Below, in pieces: positions 26,073 to 34,560 of a stretch of 64,000 bases of DNA (position 1 is its first letter; each line of letters begins with the position of its first letter). The DNA lies in the NCBI RefSeq assembly GCF_026151395.1, contig NZ_JAMQPV010000001.1, forward strand, positions 1,364,001 through 1,428,000. The letters are read 5' to 3'. Position numbers and translations under genes: made by a program. This DNA comes from Leptospira limi (GTDB lineage: Bacteria; Spirochaetota; Leptospiria; Leptospirales; Leptospiraceae). Under the pieces are notes generated by a model. The model saw nothing but the letters and a program-made list of their open reading frames with translations, searched no databases and was not told where the DNA came from.

Positions 26073-27959
26073 CTAAACAGAAACCACTACAGAACCAAAA
26101 GCCGGTAAAGTTGTTTCAAAACCACCATCCACAGGTTGTAAATCCACACGAGTGCCAGTCCAAAAGTCAAGGAATGGAGCTTTCGTTTTGACTCCTGGTG
26201 GAAGGTTAATCCTGACTGTTTTTTCTTCTTCTGTTGGATTCCAAATGCCTAAGTATCCGCCTGGGTTATAAAGTGCGAGAGGGAATTCGTTTTCAAAGAT
26301 CCCAATGGGGATGGGAGTGTATGCTTGGCATTCTCTGTTCAATTGGAAGGCTTTTTTTAAGAGGTCCAATCGATCGGTTTCTAGTTTTGTCAAATCATCC
26401 GAGACAAGTAACATACCACCTGACACTGCCATGACGGAAGCCATCAGTTTTGTCTGAGCCTCGTTCATCTTGTTCTTTTTCTTTCGGACAAGCAAACAAT
26501 CTGGATCATTGAGCCATAAATGTCTATGCATGGATGATCTTGTGATATCGTTTATGAGAGCTTTTTTTGTACAAAGAGCATTTCGATCTTTTAAAAAGAT
26601 TCGGATTCTCTCTGGATTCCAAAATGGAGCCACATCACAAGAAATTCGCATACCATCAAAAAATCCGATGGATGGTAACATTGGTGCACCACATCCCAAT
26701 AGGAATGTATTTTTCCCTACAATTTTACGAATGAGTTCTAATGCATTTTGGTAACGTGCTTGGGGAGAAAGTGTTTTGTTGTACACGTCACCGGGAAGGA
26801 GTCCAGCATACAAAAAATCAAGTTTCAAGTATGGATAACCCCATTCTTTCACAATTGTGGTGAATACTTTTTCTATATAGGCAAGGGCAGTGGGATGAGT
26901 GATGTCGAGTGCGTATGTGTAACCGCGTCCCCAAAGTGGATTGTACAATGCGGGCACTGGTTTTCCATTTTGGTCTTTGAGGATAGCTTCTGGGTACTTA
27001 CGAAAAAATTCTGACTTTTTTCTGACAAGGAATGGAGCAAGCCAGATCCCTGGTTTGAGTCCAACTCGTTTGATTTCGTCAGCAAGGATTCTCATACCAC
27101 CTGGAAATTTTTCATTGGGTATGAGCCAATCTCCAATTTCTTTTTGGTAACCATCATCGATTTGGAAAAACTCAAATGGTAAATTTAGCTCTCTAACCTT
27201 TGTTAAGTTGTCCAAAATGGTTTTTTGGTCAATATTGGTATAATAATAATACCAAGAACACCATCCCGTAGGAACTTTTTTTGGTAAATTAGTTGGACCT
27301 TCTTTTTTACCGAGTTCCTCGAAATATTTTAATAACTTAGTTTCAGGTGATCCTTTAAAAAACAAAACTTTGATTTTAGAAATATTGAGTTTTGCGTTTG
27401 GACGTAAATCAGGTAGGCAATGGATATCATAAATTACTTTAACGGAAGTTACATTCCCTTCGTTTCCAAAAACCACTTCGAATTTAGTTCCAAATTCACC
27501 AGCTTCTAAAGGCGCATATAAAACACCATTTTGGTTCTCTTGGTTATAAAGAAGAGTGAGGTATTCTGAGATAAATTTTCCCACTTTCGATTCATTTTTG
27601 GAATAAACGTTTTCTTGGGAATAATGTAGGAATGATAACAGTGGTGGTCTGTCTGTATCCGTACTTTCCACTTTTCTTGCAATGGACCAGGACTGGTATC
27701 CATGTTGGAACATTTTGAATCCATTCCCAGAAGGAAGGTCAGTGAGTTCTAACTCGAGATGGTCGACAGAAAATCCAACCTCAGGCCTTGTACTCTCCCG
27801 CCATATCAATTTGGGACTTAGGACAGTTCCCAGTTTTGAGTCTTTTGTCGTAGTGAGTAAAAGTTCGAATTTTTTACATTCGGATTGGAAAACACCTGCT
27901 TTCACAGGGAGGAAATTGGAAATGGTGACGGAATTATGAACTCTATATTGAATTTTCAT
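26073..27959 (-). CDS. GH36-family alpha-galactosidase
   Basis: 628-residue glycoside hydrolase clan D enzyme. N-terminal beta-sandwich (HGYQSWS near residue 85 is typical), then the TIM barrel with PTGWCSWYYYY, FEFFQIDDGYQ, GLKPGIWLAPFL, the nucleophile segment YLKLDFLYAG (Asp near residue 380) and acid/base segment MRISCDVAPFW (Asp near residue 441). A small C-terminal beta domain follows. No signal peptide, so cytoplasmic. Probably releases alpha-galactosyl residues from oligosaccharides or glycolipids. Divergent from the RNase D-like gene. Confidence 0.9.
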   Translation of the reverse strand: MKIQYRVHNSVTISNFLPVKAGVFQSECKKFELLLTTTKDSKLGTVLSPKLIWRESTRPEVGFSVDHLELELTDLPSGNGFKMFQHGYQSWSIARKVESTDTDRPPLLSFLHYSQENVYSKNESKVGKFISEYLTLLYNQENQNGVLYAPLEAGEFGTKFEVVFGNEGNVTSVKVIYDIHCLPDLRPNAKLNISKIKVLFFKGSPETKLLKYFEELGKKEGPTNLPKKVPTGWCSWYYYYTNIDQKTILDNLTKVRELNLPFEFFQIDDGYQKEIGDWLIPNEKFPGGMRILADEIKRVGLKPGIWLAPFLVRKKSEFFRKYPEAILKDQNGKPVPALYNPLWGRGYTYALDITHPTALAYIEKVFTTIVKEWGYPYLKLDFLYAGLLPGDVYNKTLSPQARYQNALELIRKIVGKNTFLLGCGAPMLPSIGFFDGMRISCDVAPFWNPERIRIFLKDRNALCTKKALINDITRSSMHRHLWLNDPDCLLVRKKKNKMNEAQTKLMASVMAVSGGMLLVSDDLTKLETDRLDLLKKAFQLNRECQAYTPIPIGIFENEFPLALYNPGGYLGIWNPTEEEKTVRINLPPGVKTKAPFLDFWTGTRVDLQPVDGGFETTLPAFGSVVVSV

Positions 27960-28013
27960 CTTGGAAAAATCTATTTGATGATTTTGTTAGGGTGGTTTCC
28001 ATAGTAAGCCATT

Positions 28014-28652
28014 ATGACCCAAAAACGTTCAACTATAAAACCAGTCGTTTTACAAGGAGATCTGAACGAAGATTTTTTTGAAGCCTTTAAAAAGGATGAC
28101 CGGTTAGCAGTCGATTGTGAGATGATGGGGCTCAATCCCAGAAGGGACAGGCTTTGTGTCGTTCAAATTTCCGATTCAAAAAATAAAGTCGCTTTAGTTC
28201 AAATCCTCCCTGGCCAAAAAGAAGCCCCTCATATCCAAAAATTATTCGAATCAAAAGACATTACCAAAATTTTCCATTTTGCTCGTATGGACATGACTTT
28301 CCTTCGTGCAAGGCTCGGTATCAAAGTACAAAATGTATTTTGTACCAAAATCGCAAGTAAATTGGCTCGCACTTATACCGATAAACACGGGTTAAAGGAA
28401 CTGATCAGAGAGTTTTTTGAAGAAAACATCGACAAAAAAAACCAAAGTTCCGATTGGGGGAAAAAAATCCTCACCAAAGACCAAGTAGACTATGCTTCCA
28501 CTGATGTCAGGTTTTTGATTTCCCTCGAATCTATTTTGACCGAAATGATGATCCGTGAAAACCGGTTTGCCATTGCAGAAAAATGTTTTGGTTTTTTAGA
28601 AACACAAGTGGAACTTGATTTACTCGAAGTGTACAATCTCTTTGAACACTGA
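28014..28652 (+). CDS. RNase D-like 3'-5' exonuclease
   Basis: 212-residue DEDDy exonuclease domain. ExoI motif LAVDCEMMGLNPRRDRLCVVQI (Asp, Glu), ExoII IFHFARMDMTFL (Asp), ExoIII YASTDVRFLI (Tyr, Asp). It lacks the HRDC domains of full-length RNase D, so it corresponds to the short ribonuclease D family. Likely trims RNA 3' ends; DNA activity cannot be excluded. Its stop codon overlaps the radA start by one base (TGATGG), so the two are coupled. Confidence 0.9.
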   Translation: MTQKRSTIKPVVLQGDLNEDFFEAFKKDDRLAVDCEMMGLNPRRDRLCVVQISDSKNKVALVQILPGQKEAPHIQKLFESKDITKIFHFARMDMTFLRARLGIKVQNVFCTKIASKLARTYTDKHGLKELIREFFEENIDKKNQSSDWGKKILTKDQVDYASTDVRFLISLESILTEMMIRENRFAIAEKCFGFLETQVELDLLEVYNLFEH

Positions 28653-30019
28653 TGGCAAAAAAACAACTCCCACAATACCAATGTAAGGCTTGCGGAGATA
28701 CATTTAGCAGGTGGGCAGGCAAATGTCCGTCCTGTGGTGAATGGAACCAAATCGAGGAAATGACGAACACTTCCCAAGGAAGGTTTGATTCTCCCATCAG
28801 CACAAAACCAAGAGACAGAAAGTACACAGAACCAAAGTCCATTGGTTCGATTGTAAGTGATGTCCACACAAGGACTCTCACTGGTTTTAGTGAACTTGAT
28901 TTGGTACTCGGTGGTGGGATTGTTCCAGGTAGTTTGGTTTTAGTTGGTGGTGAGCCGGGTGTGGGTAAGTCTACACTAGTATTGGAGATTGCGAAAAACA
29001 TTGCAAACCAAGGCACAGTTTTGTACATCTCGGGAGAAGAATCAGCATCACAAATTGGCCTTCGTGCCAAACGGATGGGAGTAGATTCTAAAAATATCCT
29101 TCTCTCATCGGAAGTGTATGCAGAGAACATTTCGCAGATGATTACGGATTTACAACCAAAAGTTGTTTTTATCGATTCCATCCAAACTATTTTAAAAGAA
29201 AGTCTTGTGAACCAAGCAGGAACCATTACACAACTCCGTGAGTCTTCCCAAGTTTTTTTAGAAACCGCCAAACGTACTTCAGTTCCCATTTTTCTCATTG
29301 GTCATATTACAAAAGAAGGCCAAATTGCGGGTCCAAAAGTTTTAGAACATTTGGTGGATACTGTATTGTACTTTGAAGGTGATAGATTTAATTATTATCG
29401 AATTTTAAGGGCTGTCAAAAATCGATTTGGAGCAGTGGGAGACACTGCGATATTCGAAATGGTTCTAGGTGGACTCAAACAAGTCCTCGACCGCCACCGT
29501 TTGTTCATCTCTCCCGAAACTGAGGAAAGGTCAGGGAGTGTTTTATCTTCTGTGATGGAAGGATCCCGCGCCATCAGTGTCGAAGTACAAGCCCTCGTCA
29601 CCAAATCAGCGTTTGGCCAAGCGAGGCGTATGGCAGAAGGACTGGATAACCGCCGAGTGATTTTACTTTCTGCGGTAATTGAAAAGTATTTGGGACTTCC
29701 ACTTTCAGAGTCGGATATCTTTAGTAATTTGGCAGGTGGGCTCAGTGTTGACGAACCAAGTTTAGACCTTGCGATCACAGCTTCGATTGTTTCTTCTTTC
29801 CGAGACAAACCAATCTCACGAGAAACAGGTTATTTAGGGGAAGTGGGACTCTCAGGTGAAGTGAGAAGTGTTGGCCAAATCAGTTTGCGAATTAAAGAAC
29901 TCGCTGGAATTGGGATCAGTCATATTTATATCCCTCATGGCAATTGGAAAGAAGTGGAAGGTATGTTTCCTTCCATCCAACTTTCTCCCATCAAACATTT
30001 ACAAGAACTAGGTTTATAA
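28652..30019 (+). CDS. radA: DNA repair protein RadA (Sms)
   Basis: 455-residue RecA-like ATPase that promotes branch migration in recombinational repair. N-terminal C4 zinc finger CKACGDTFSRWAGKCPSCG (residues ~11-30), Walker A GGEPGVGKST near residue 100, the RadA-specific KNRFG motif near residue 256, and a C-terminal Lon-protease-like domain (GGLSVDEPSLDLAITASIVSS ... GEVGLSGEVRSVGQI). Length and order are normal. Translationally coupled to the exonuclease gene upstream. Confidence 0.97.
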   Translation: MAKKQLPQYQCKACGDTFSRWAGKCPSCGEWNQIEEMTNTSQGRFDSPISTKPRDRKYTEPKSIGSIVSDVHTRTLTGFSELDLVLGGGIVPGSLVLVGGEPGVGKSTLVLEIAKNIANQGTVLYISGEESASQIGLRAKRMGVDSKNILLSSEVYAENISQMITDLQPKVVFIDSIQTILKESLVNQAGTITQLRESSQVFLETAKRTSVPIFLIGHITKEGQIAGPKVLEHLVDTVLYFEGDRFNYYRILRAVKNRFGAVGDTAIFEMVLGGLKQVLDRHRLFISPETEERSGSVLSSVMEGSRAISVEVQALVTKSAFGQARRMAEGLDNRRVILLSAVIEKYLGLPLSESDIFSNLAGGLSVDEPSLDLAITASIVSSFRDKPISRETGYLGEVGLSGEVRSVGQISLRIKELAGIGISHIYIPHGNWKEVEGMFPSIQLSPIKHLQELGL

Positions 30020-30077
30020 ACCAATTCTATCTTTTGTCTATGAGACAATGGAAGATTTGTTGTCAGAAAATATCAGT

Positions 30078-30947
30078 TTAAGGGCAAACACTCACTTCTT
30101 GGATGCGTAAATCATCATTATAAATAGAGCCAGAACTCAAAGTAGGAGAGGCATACAATCCAAAATGTGCTTGTTCCAATACTCCACATCCCCCCGAAAC
30201 ATTTGCTGTTGAGACTAAAGTTGTATCCACCCAAACCTTTGCAGTTCCTCCTTGTGGAGAAAAATCCAAACAAGTTGTTAGTTTTTTCCATTGCCTTCTT
30301 GGAAAACTTAGATTTGTGACTTGGTATGTATGCACATTTTGGTTATGCACTGGAACATGCATGAGGTATACATAATCACTCGCATCAATATTCACAAGAA
30401 CCACCCTCCGCCATAAATCAGTGGGATCTGCTGAATACGTGGCAAAACTAAACCAATCTTGGTTACTCGTTAAATCCATATCTAAATAGACATACAGTTC
30501 AATTAACACTGGGGTTTTAAAACCACCTGACGCTAGTTTGTTTAGTTGGATCGTGGGGTAACCTCTATGGTTACAATTTTGCGGATAAAAACAAGTGGGT
30601 CCAAGTCCTGAAATATTTGCTTTGTGTGAATAGGTTCCGGTTCTTTTTTGTTCCGTACTTTGTCCATGGGTTGCCACTGATTGGTAGGGAGAAGGAACAC
30701 TATAAAAGTTTGAGAATTCACTTGTGGATTCAAAACTAGTTTGGAAAATCCTTCCGTTTTGCGTTTTATTCAATTGTTCACTTGTGCAAATGATTGATGT
30801 GGAAGCTTGGTAGGCTAGCGCTGTGCCAGCTAACAGATTTAAGGTCTCGTTATCATTTTTTTTTTGGCATTGGAAAAAACTGAGACCAATAAGGATGCAT
30901 AGTCCCACAGCTAGTTGGAAACGATCAGTGTACGTAAAAGTTTTCAT
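30078..30947 (-). CDS. Lipoprotein with concanavalin/LamG-like domain (putative)
   Basis: 289 residues from the ATG at 30947, with a lipobox-like GLSFFQC ending the signal peptide. The mature part is beta-rich: FQTSFESTSEFSNFY, HKANISG, VLIELYVYLDMDLT, RRQWKKLTTCLDFSPQGGTAKVWVDTTLVS and AHFGLYASPTLSSGSIYNDDLRI, which reads like a concanavalin A-type (LamG or polysaccharide-lyase-like) jelly roll. Several Cys residues could form disulfides. Ligand unknown. The frame runs 34 codons further upstream without similarity to a signal peptide. Confidence 0.7.
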   Translation of the reverse strand: MKTFTYTDRFQLAVGLCILIGLSFFQCQKKNDNETLNLLAGTALAYQASTSIICTSEQLNKTQNGRIFQTSFESTSEFSNFYSVPSPYQSVATHGQSTEQKRTGTYSHKANISGLGPTCFYPQNCNHRGYPTIQLNKLASGGFKTPVLIELYVYLDMDLTSNQDWFSFATYSADPTDLWRRVVLVNIDASDYVYLMHVPVHNQNVHTYQVTNLSFPRRQWKKLTTCLDFSPQGGTAKVWVDTTLVSTANVSGGCGVLEQAHFGLYASPTLSSGSIYNDDLRIQEVSVCP

Positions 30948-31115
30948 GTTCGTTCTCTCATTCGACATAGACGGATCGAATCCATCCATTCCGACAGACT
31001 TGGGGATTCCCTCTAGGCGTACCCCTTGAATGTGTCCCAAATCTGTCAAAAATGATAGTATAAGTACTTAATATGTCATAAAATATTAAAATGACCCAAA
31101 TTTAACACAATTAAC

Positions 31116-31144
31116 TTGACTTTTTTCCTACAACTGGAATACAT
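31116..31144 (+). promoter_or_regulatory. Sigma-70-type promoter for lipase gene 1
   Basis: TTGACT (31116-31121), 17-bp spacer, ATACAT (31139-31144), ending 24 bp before the lipase ATG at 31169. Spacing and position are good; read by eye only. Confidence 0.5.
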
Positions 31145-31168
31145 CTGTAGATTGTTCAGAGGTGATTT

Positions 31169-32281
31169 ATGAACTCTAAAAAGAAAAATCTTGTTTGCCT
31201 CCTCGCTCTTTTGTTGTTCACAACAGGGGTACATGCAGGCGCAAGAAAAACGGTATATCCAGTTGTGTTCGCACATGGATTGTCTGGCTTCGACAACTTA
31301 CTCGGATACTACTACTTTGGTAACGACTACGGTACTTTCGTGGGTGATCCATGTGACGAGTTTTTGGAAACAGCGTGTAACGGTAGCATAAGCTCCAGTC
31401 AAAAAGCGTTAGCTGCAAGTGTGGCTCCCTTCCAATCTTCGGAAGTTAGAGGAACACAACTAGCAGATCGCATTCAAAACTATATGACCTCCACGGGAGC
31501 AACCAAAGTGAATATTATTGGTCACTCACAAGGTGGAATTGATGCAAGAAAAGCAGCGGCTGTATTAAGAGCACGTTATGGTCGACAAGTTGTCCATGCT
31601 CTTATCTCCGTATCAAGTCCGCATAGAGGATCTCCTACTGCGAAGTACATCCTTGATTTAGGCCCAGGTGTGACATCAGTCATCGATGCACTTGCTAAAT
31701 TATTCGGAAATACGATTTACGGTTCTGGAAATGATGGAGTTGCTGCAGCAAAACAATTAGTTTATAATGATTATTCCTCTACAGATGGGATCACCACTGG
31801 AATGAAAGCATTTAACACGAATTACAACGTAAACACAAGTAATGCAGCATATTGGGGATCGATCATCACAGCACAAGATAGCATCAATACAAACCCAGCG
31901 TTGTACCTTCTCAAAGAAGGATTTTACAACATTGATGGTGATGGTTATTGCCTAGATGATTGTGATAATGATGGTGCAGCTGGAAAAGGTGATGGCACTC
32001 GTGGTAACAATGACGATGACGGACTTGTTGGGATCAACTCACAACAAATGGGTGATCGTTTGCAATACAACGAATGTGCACTTTGTTTCGACTGGATCAC
32101 AGTGAATACAAGCCTTGGTTATGTAAGTAACTTAAATGCTCCAACTTCTGCACAAATGACTTCTAAGTCTTCTGTCGTAAGCCAAGACCATTTAGATGTG
32201 GTTGGTGTTCCACCAGATACATTTGATGAAGAAGAATTTTATGCTTCTATTTTAGATTTCATCGTCTCTAAAGGCGGTTAA
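31169..32281 (+). CDS. Secreted triacylglycerol lipase 1
   Basis: 370-residue alpha/beta-hydrolase lipase of the Pseudomonas/Burkholderia family I type. Sec signal peptide LVCLLALLLFTTGVHA, oxyanion-hole segment PVVFAHGLSGFDN, nucleophile elbow IIGHSQGGIDAR (Ser near residue 119) and a C-terminal DHLDVVG His; the Asp is probably in the ND(D)G region. An unusual Asp/Gly-rich insertion, about residues 254-285 (DGDGYCLDDCDNDG and following), looks like calcium-binding loops. Followed by a hairpin terminator and then a lipase-foldase-like gene, the standard lip-lif arrangement. Confidence 0.9.
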   Translation: MNSKKKNLVCLLALLLFTTGVHAGARKTVYPVVFAHGLSGFDNLLGYYYFGNDYGTFVGDPCDEFLETACNGSISSSQKALAASVAPFQSSEVRGTQLADRIQNYMTSTGATKVNIIGHSQGGIDARKAAAVLRARYGRQVVHALISVSSPHRGSPTAKYILDLGPGVTSVIDALAKLFGNTIYGSGNDGVAAAKQLVYNDYSSTDGITTGMKAFNTNYNVNTSNAAYWGSIITAQDSINTNPALYLLKEGFYNIDGDGYCLDDCDNDGAAGKGDGTRGNNDDDGLVGINSQQMGDRLQYNECALCFDWITVNTSLGYVSNLNAPTSAQMTSKSSVVSQDHLDVVGVPPDTFDEEEFYASILDFIVSKGG

Positions 32282-32289
32282 CAACCTCT

Positions 32290-32327
32290 TTGGCAGTAAG
32301 AACCAATCTTACTGCCAATTTCCTTTT
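32290..32327 (+). terminator. Terminator between lipase 1 and its foldase gene
   Basis: TTGGCAGTAAG (32290-32300) pairs exactly with CTTACTGCCAA (32308-32318) across a 7-nt loop, followed by a T-rich tail. Placed 8 nt after the lipase stop, so it should reduce transcription into the foldase gene. Confidence 0.7.
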
Positions 32328-32372
32328 AGTCCTAACAAATCAAATTTTAAACTCCATTCCTTCATTTAGAGT

Positions 32373-33410
32373 ATGTTTCAAAACAAAAAAATTTTATACA
32401 CAGTCCTCACTTCTCTCATCCTTCTCTTTATCGGTATTTTGATTTTACGTCCAGGAAAGGACAAAAACCAAAAAGACTTTGAGAAAATCCTAAACGAAGG
32501 AAAAGTCGCCGAATCGATCGAACTACCAAATTTACCTGAAGATTATGCTGATCATAAATTAATGGAGTATTCGATTGAAGAAATCGCAAGGATCCTCCAA
32601 GAGAAGTATGGCAAAAATATCGATAACCCTGCCGCTCAAATTGCCATGATTGAAGAGTTGATGAAAGACCTTCCGAAATTGTATCCAAATGATTGGGTGA
32701 AAGTTCTCAATCAAATTTTGGGTTACGCCTTCCCTGACAAAGCATTGGAACTTCTTCGAATGGCTGAAAACCTTTATAATTACAATCGTTTCAGGGAATC
32801 AAACATGAGTAAGGTGGGGCTCATGTCTGATGACGCTCGCCGGGCAATGATGTGGAAGGAGAGGTATCGCCTCTTCGGAGAAAAAGCCGATCAGATCTGG
32901 GCCATGGAAAAAAAGATGACGGTAATTGGCGACACACTCAAACGCATCAAAGAAAGCCCTGCAGGGAATTTGGATGCCAAACTCAGCAATTATGCACAAA
33001 CCCTTAAGGAACAGTTTGGCAAAGAATACCCACGTCTCATGGAAAACAAACGCCAACAACTCACAGAAGGTTTTATGGTTTCTGTCCAAAAAGACCTAAA
33101 GGTGATGTCTTATGGCGAGAGAAAATCGGCTCTCCGCGAAATCCGCCAAACCATGGGAATGGACCAAGCTGCTCTCAACCGTTGGGACGCTCTCGAAGAA
33201 GAAAGGGAAAAAAACTGGCAAAACCAACAGAAGTATGCTGAAAAACGCAGCCAACTTTCTACCAAAAAAGGGGGAATGACGGCTGAAGATGAAAAACAAT
33301 TGGATACAATGAGGAAACAACTCTTCGGGGAAGAGGCAGATATCATCAAAAATGAGGAAGCAAGTGGGTATTACCGTGCTTCTGACGAGCGCACCTACGG
33401 TGTAAATTAG
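32373..33410 (+). CDS. Lipase-specific foldase/chaperone-like protein 1
   Basis: 345 residues. One N-terminal membrane anchor (ILYTVLTSLILLFIGILIL), then a variable linker and a long, highly charged helical domain with repeated LFG motifs (RYRLFGEKADQIW, KQLFGEEADI), the pattern of Lif/LimK steric chaperones that fold secreted lipases in the periplasm. The canonical Lif RxxFDY motif is not evident, so this is a diverged member or a functional analogue. The assignment is strengthened by its place directly after a family I lipase. Starts at ATG 32373. Confidence 0.65.
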   Translation: MFQNKKILYTVLTSLILLFIGILILRPGKDKNQKDFEKILNEGKVAESIELPNLPEDYADHKLMEYSIEEIARILQEKYGKNIDNPAAQIAMIEELMKDLPKLYPNDWVKVLNQILGYAFPDKALELLRMAENLYNYNRFRESNMSKVGLMSDDARRAMMWKERYRLFGEKADQIWAMEKKMTVIGDTLKRIKESPAGNLDAKLSNYAQTLKEQFGKEYPRLMENKRQQLTEGFMVSVQKDLKVMSYGERKSALREIRQTMGMDQAALNRWDALEEEREKNWQNQQKYAEKRSQLSTKKGGMTAEDEKQLDTMRKQLFGEEADIIKNEEASGYYRASDERTYGVN

Positions 33411-33451
33411 GTCTTTCCAGGAACACTGTTCCGAAACAATTGCCATATTTG

Positions 33452-33476
33452 TGCCATAAAGTATTGACTTATGGCA
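33452..33476. promoter_or_regulatory. Inverted repeat overlapping the lipase-2 promoter
   Basis: TGCCATAA (33452-33459) and TTATGGCA (33469-33476) are exact complements with a 9-nt spacer; a further half-site TGCCATAT lies at 33441-33448. The repeat overlaps the -35 box at 33464-33469, as an operator for a repressor would. Confidence 0.5.
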
Positions 33477-33492
33477 TTGGTATGGGTTAATT
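33464..33492 (+). promoter_or_regulatory. Sigma-70-type promoter for lipase gene 2
   Basis: TTGACT (33464-33469), 17-bp spacer, TTAATT (33487-33492), 31 bp upstream of the ATG at 33524. Same -35 hexamer and spacing as the promoter of lipase gene 1. Confidence 0.45.
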
Positions 33493-33523
33493 TAGCCAAA
33501 AACATAGAAAGTTCAGGTGATAT

Positions 33524-34435
33524 ATGAAAAAGAAAATCGTAATCGGGTTTTTAGCAACCCTTCTCTCCTTCCCCACATCAGGTCTGTTTGCTGGTCCTTT
33601 GGATGGCCAATGCATCGCACTTGTTCACGGGATTTTAGGATTTGACGACACACAAGGACTCGCTGGTGGACTCGTTAAGTATTGGGGAGGCCTAGATGGT
33701 TACCTCCGTAGCCAAGGCGCGAAAGTCACAACACCTGGAAGTTCTGCTACAAATTCCATTCCTGTTCGTGCAAGCCAAATCCAATCTGCTGTTTCGACTT
33801 GGATGACAGCAAACGGTTGTTCTAAGGTTCATTTGATGGGACACAGCCAAGGTGGACTTGTGATTCGTTATATGGTTTCTAACCTTGGATTTGCTGGAAA
33901 AACACAAACTGTTACAACAATTAACTCCCTTCACCAAGGGGCACCGATGGCTGACATCGTTCTTGCAGCGATTCCAAGTTGGTTACAACCTTTTGCAAAT
34001 TCTGCACTTGGTTTACTTGCAAAACTAGTGTACCGTGACGGTCGTCCTCAAGATGCGATCGCAATGGGAAAATCTCTTACTGTGAGTTATGTAAAAACAT
34101 TCAACGCAAATTCACCTAACAATTCTGGAATTAAATACTATTCTTACGGAAGCCAAATGGCATGGGCAGACCTCATCCAACACCCTATTATGGCACTCAC
34201 TCACCCAATTACTTGGGCAGGTGGATTGTTCTACGGATTAGGTGGAGGAAATGACGGAGTGGTTCCATTGAATTCTCAAAAATGGGGAACATGGAAAGGA
34301 ACTCCTTCTTCTTATTGGTTTGCAACAGGAATTGACCACCTGCAAGCAACTAACTTGGCATGGAGTGGACAAAACTACTATGATGTGCAAGGACATTACT
34401 TAAACATCGCTAAGAACGCAAAAGCTGGATTATAA
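33524..34435 (+). CDS. Secreted triacylglycerol lipase 2
   Basis: 303-residue family I lipase. Signal peptide IVIGFLATLLSFPTSGLFA, oxyanion region CIALVHGILGFDD, nucleophile elbow LMGHSQGGLVIRYM (Ser near residue 108), catalytic Asp in GGGNDGVVP (near residue 245) and His in ATGIDHLQ (near residue 269). Shorter than lipase 1 and without the Asp-rich insertion, so closer to the canonical Pseudomonas lipase length. Start at ATG 33524 after TTCAGGTG. Followed by a strong terminator and a second foldase-like gene. Confidence 0.92.
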   Translation: MKKKIVIGFLATLLSFPTSGLFAGPLDGQCIALVHGILGFDDTQGLAGGLVKYWGGLDGYLRSQGAKVTTPGSSATNSIPVRASQIQSAVSTWMTANGCSKVHLMGHSQGGLVIRYMVSNLGFAGKTQTVTTINSLHQGAPMADIVLAAIPSWLQPFANSALGLLAKLVYRDGRPQDAIAMGKSLTVSYVKTFNANSPNNSGIKYYSYGSQMAWADLIQHPIMALTHPITWAGGLFYGLGGGNDGVVPLNSQKWGTWKGTPSSYWFATGIDHLQATNLAWSGQNYYDVQGHYLNIAKNAKAGL

Positions 34436-34456
34436 TTATATCCACTCAAAGGAAAG

Positions 34457-34487
34457 GCCGATGGTGTTCTACCGTCGGCTTTTTTAT
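34457..34487 (+). terminator. Intrinsic terminator after lipase 2
   Basis: GCCGATGG pairs with CCGTCGGC (one G-T pair) over a short loop and is followed by TTTTTT; 21 nt beyond the lipase stop. A textbook Rho-independent terminator placed before the second foldase-like gene. Confidence 0.85.
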
Positions 34488-34560
34488 TGTACGCAAAATC
34501 CCAATCTTCTATTCTTCTTAAATTTTTAAATGTTCCCCAAAGGTTTTTTCGATACTACAA

